Positions 10,445-11,936 of a DNA stretch of 11,936 bases are shown here, in pieces. Origin of the DNA: Dissophora ornata (Eukaryota; Mortierellomycota; Mortierellomycetes; Mortierellales; Mortierellaceae); contig MU617145.1 in assembly GCA_025201705.1 (NCBI GenBank), forward strand, positions 9,763-21,698. Reading direction: 5' to 3'. Below the pieces are notes generated by a model that ran no database searches, was not told where the DNA came from, and saw nothing but the letters and a program-made list of their open reading frames with translations. The position numbers were made by a program, and so were the translations under genes. Every line of letters starts with the position of its first letter. Positions within the stretch are counted from its first letter, which is position 1.

Positions 10445-10492
10445 GGGGGGTAAGGTTGGTGGCAAAAATTTAGATTAATAAGAGAGTCTAGT
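10445..10492 (+). other. Candidate Helitron 3' terminus (G-rich tract, AT block, CTAG-T)
   Basis: GGGGGGTAAGGTTGGTGG (10445-10462) is followed by an AT-rich block and AGAGAGTCTAG, then T at 10492. CTRR followed by T is the canonical Helitron right end. The usual GC hairpin is not seen. TAGATT and AGTCTA can form a weak 6-bp stem overlapping CTAG, and the G runs could fold as a two-tier quadruplex. The related motif at 2980-3010 supports a family-specific end. Confidence 0.4.
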
Positions 10493-10547
10493 GAGTACAG
10501 CACTGGTACGTCTGTGTGCAGCGCGTATGAAGAGATCCTCTTTTGTC

Positions 10548-10892
10548 TTAGACTGCCTGATAGAGCATCCTCAACACCAAGGCTGCATGATAGAGCATGC
10601 TCAACACCAAGGCTACCTCCTCGACCCTGCGACGGAGACGGTACTTGCGAGCCCAAAGACGTTTGCACTTGCGGGGGTGCATCCTTGGGGACATGTTGTG
10701 GACGTTCTTGAGATGACGGCGCAAGTTCCAGTTCTGGTTCTTGCTAGGCTTAAAGGCTCGACTGCAGAAAGGGCAGAGTAACAGCTGTGTCGTTGTAAGA
10801 ACTGGCCTCATCGATGACGACGCAACACAGACGACGAACTCGAGGCCAAAGAGGTCATCGAGGCTGTTCTCTGGGGCCTGCGAATGGGACAT
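10548..10892 (-). CDS. C2H2 zinc-finger protein, right (inverted) copy
   Basis: A 114-residue basic protein starting MSHSQAPENSLDDLFGLEF. It has one finger with Cys40, Cys43, His60 and His65 (C-x2-C-x16-H-x4-H), then the basic region RKCKRLWARKYRLRRRVEE. Its N-terminus is open, unlike the left copy, so the ancestral start is taken from here. Two changes mark it. First, 69 bp (23 codons, WDSIPDGRIKDD...KSK) have been lost in frame; in the left copy these lie between near-identical 12-bp direct repeats CGCAAG(T/A)GCAAA (2776-2787, 2845-2856). Second, a 30-bp tandem duplication gives a doubled ALVLxMLYxA at the C-terminus. It is probably a DNA-binding protein of a repeat family; I cannot name the family. 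The x16 spacing is longer than in standard fingers, so folding should not be assumed. Confidence 0.6.
   Translation of the reverse strand: MSHSQAPENSLDDLFGLEFVVCVASSSMRPVLTTTQLLLCPFCSRAFKPSKNQNWNLRRHLKNVHNMSPRMHPRKCKRLWARKYRLRRRVEEVALVLSMLYHAALVLRMLYQAV
10554..10613. repeat. 30-bp tandem duplication in the right zinc-finger gene
   Basis: Units 10554-10583 and 10584-10613 match at 28 of 30 bases (TGCxTGATAGAGCATxCTCA and ACACCAAGGC). The period is a multiple of three, so the duplication keeps the frame and doubles a hydrophobic C-terminal decapeptide. The left gene has one copy. Confidence 0.9.
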
Positions 10893-10940
10893 ATTTGGAT
10901 AGGATGTTATGGAGGGTAGATGGAGTGAGCAAGAGTGATG

Positions 10941-11142
10941 GAGAGAGAGAGAGAGAGAGAGGAAAATTGAAGCGAGAGAGATAGGGGAAAATTGGAGTCA
11001 ACTAGATTAAATAAGTGTCTAAGAGAGAGAGGCGAAAATTGGTGAAAGAGAGAGGCGAAAATTAGTGAGAGAGAGAGAGGCGAAAATTAGTGAAAGAGAG
11101 AGAGACGAAAATTGGTGTAAGAGAGAGAGGCGAAAATTGTCG
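10941..11142. repeat. GA microsatellite and 23-25 bp minisatellite (GAGAGAGGCGAAAATTxGTG)
   Basis: Five good units lie at 11021-11044, 11045-11067, 11068-11092, 11093-11117 and 11118-11142, each a GA run plus (G/A)CGAAAATT and a GTG-like tail. Two degenerate units (10951-10973, 10974-10999) precede them and flank the AACTAGATTAAATAAG landmark. The array probably grew from the GA tract of the zinc-finger repeat. Confidence 0.88.
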
Positions 11143-11162
11143 TCAAATACATGCATCGAAGC

Positions 11163-11308
11163 CAGTTCATTCGGACAATCTGCCAGGGTCAGGAATCACT
11201 AATCGAGAATCTTAGTAACCTAGTAACCGTGAACGCATTTTTTTTTTAAAATTTTAGCGCACAAAACGAAAATGCAGTTCATTAGGACAATCTGCCCGGG
11301 TCAGGAAT
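11163..11308. repeat. Pair of 34-bp direct repeats, 112 bp apart
   Basis: The units start CAGTTCATTxGGACAATCTG at 11163 and 11275, continuing CCxGGGTCAGGAATC, and differ at two bases. Between them are TAGTAACC twice in tandem and a run of nine T (11239 onward is T-rich). This may be the duplicated end of an unidentified element. No gene overlaps. Confidence 0.8.
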
Positions 11309-11404
11309 CCCCCCTTTTTTCTCTTATGTAGCCTAGCTCTTGCGGTCTTTATTCTTTTCATTCGCTGTCCAAGTTATACTTATTCTCTCCTTCTTCCCTG
11401 CTCA

Positions 11405-11621
11405 TGTTATAAGACGGGACCGGATTGATCACGAGCGCCTTATGAGAGGAGGGTCCGACGTAGGGAGTCCTTAATGTGTGAATCGAGAAGTCGTAGGTTT
11501 ACTAGAAAAGTACACCAAGCTTGTATCTGTTTCGTGAGAGGGAGTTAGAGACAAGGTTGTGTGTGGAAGATGAGCGAAGAATAAAATGAGTCGCGGTCTA
11601 TCTTCTACTTATACTATAACA
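11405..11621. mobile_element. Possible 217-bp LTR (TGTTATA...TATAACA)
   Basis: The segment starts TGTTATA and ends TATAACA, perfect 7-bp inverted ends with the TG...CA rule of LTRs, and has AATAAA at 11580-11585 near the right end. Flanking pentamers (GCTCA on the left, AATGG on the right) do not match, so it is not an intact solo LTR; it could be one LTR of a longer element. No reverse transcriptase or gag coding is seen in the window. A chance match is quite possible. Confidence 0.25.
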
Positions 11622-11936
11622 AATGGTGATTCTATCCCCCTGTCTGACTTTCCCTATTTCCGTTGGGAGGATTGAAGTTAGATCTTTCGTGGATGAAGTG
11701 ACATATCCGAAGATGAAGGTTGCGTGTAGTTATCCTTGTCTATTTCGCGACACTCAAGCCCTAAGCTCCGCGTATAAGTTGGCGTTCGTAGTTATCGTTG
11801 GAATTGTCACCTACAGTCTGTAAGATGATACTATCCGGTATCTTGACGAAGTCATGGCAAATACCGTCACTGTAGGTTGTTTCAGTGCCAGAAGCATTCT
11901 CTTAATCCTTCCCGAGAGGCGGCTAACAGTCTCTTT
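11622..11936. other. Unassigned right flank
   Basis: No gene is supported. The 66-codon frame at 11623-11823 has no recognisable domain. A 9-bp inverted repeat ACCTACAGT / ACTGTAGGT (11809-11817, 11869-11877) encloses a small hairpin GATAC-TATCCG-GTATC at 11826-11841. Confidence 0.4.

Larger units (their letters stand above)
3005..10491 (+). mobile_element. Autonomous Helitron (rolling-circle transposon), approximate extent
   Basis: The type is set by the RepHel gene inside it. Helitrons typically start TC, end CTRR and insert between A and T without target duplication. A candidate right end is CTAG at 10488-10491 followed by T. A candidate left end is TC at 3005-3006 preceded by A, but the left end is poorly defined and could lie elsewhere between 2949 and 4800. 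I see no GC-rich hairpin immediately upstream of CTAG; a G-rich stretch at 10445-10462 lies there instead. As drawn, the element is about 7.5 kb and carries two small non-RepHel genes. The element type is near certain; the coordinates are provisional. Confidence 0.5.
10303..10547. other. Subterminal and right-end region of the Helitron
   Basis: There is no gene. It contains a perfect 14-bp palindrome TCCATTGCAATGGA (10381-10394), a plus-strand TATAAAAAG (10437-10445), a G-rich run, and the CTAG-T candidate terminus at 10488-10492. A 48-bp stretch without similarity to the left side follows before the inverted zinc-finger arm begins at 10540. Confidence 0.55.
10540..11018 (-). repeat. Right arm of the large imperfect inverted repeat
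   Basis: This is the reverse complement of the left arm 2444-2948, with the zinc-finger gene, leader, short GA tract and AACTAGATTAAATAAGTG at the outer end. Homology stops at 10540 on the inner side. The outer sequences then diverge: a TTAACACTC array on the left and a GAGA/CGAAAATT minisatellite on the right. Confidence 0.85.

Noticed and set aside
10491..10781. 96-codon plus-strand frame across the right zinc-finger gene
   Set aside because: It is antisense to a gene conserved between the two arms, and it has no recognisable domain.
2444..11018. DNA transposon with the zinc-finger arms as terminal inverted repeats
   Set aside because: I found no target-site duplication, no sharp shared outer ends and no DDE transposase. 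The outer sequences of the two arms differ.
11019..11142. CRISPR-like array
   Set aside because: The units are contiguous minisatellite copies without unique spacers, and the genes in the window are eukaryotic.
11405..11621. Intact solo LTR
   Set aside because: The flanking pentamers do not match, so no target-site duplication supports it; it is kept only as a low-confidence LTR candidate.
11623..11823. 66-codon plus-strand frame in the right flank
   Set aside because: There is no recognisable domain and no supporting signals; it is not gag-like although it begins right after the candidate LTR.

Overview
The window looks like repeat-rich DNA from a filamentous fungus. The genes have short introns (72-90 nt) with GT...AG borders and CTAAC-like branch sites, the spliced ABCC-type transporter remnant is fungal in style, and the central gene is a eukaryotic Helitron Rep/helicase. 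An early-diverging (Mortierella-like) fungus would fit the coding style, but that is a guess. I see no ordinary intact housekeeping gene.

Layout, left to right. (1) 1-170 is repetitive DNA of unknown origin. (2) 171-2070, minus strand, is a decayed internal fragment of a full-length ABCC/MRP transporter: end of NBD1, linker, TMD2 and start of NBD2. It carries a frameshift, a nonsense codon and truncations at both ends. (3) 2071-2950 holds a TTAACACTC-type tandem array, a CT microsatellite and a small C2H2 zinc-finger gene on the plus strand. A second copy of the microsatellite, leader and zinc-finger gene lies inverted at 10540-11018, so the two copies form imperfect inverted arms about 7.6 kb apart. 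(4) Between the arms sits an autonomous Helitron-type rolling-circle transposon. Its large RepHel gene (4810-9592, six exons by my splice model) is preceded by two small genes of unknown function: a two-pass membrane protein (3280-3741, plus) and a two-exon gene (4558-4073, minus) divergent from RepHel. Past the RepHel stop, reading frames for a low-complexity, NLS-rich tail run to 10302. A CTAG-T sequence at 10488-10492 is a candidate Helitron 3' end. (5) 11019-11936 contains a GAGA/CGAAAATT minisatellite, a pair of 34-bp direct repeats and a possible 217-bp LTR, with no recognisable gene.

The RepHel reading is well supported: N-terminal cysteine cluster, Helitron-like N domain, HUH motif, paired tyrosines and all PIF1-type helicase motifs occur in the expected order, and the spliced length closes in frame once one base is removed from a seven-A run. 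That lesion, a TAG before the tail and a second indel in another seven-A run mean that this copy is freshly decaying, uses slippage or readthrough, or carries sequencing errors. The most unusual content is the pair of unrecognised small genes inside the element and the inverted zinc-finger copies with complementary lesions.
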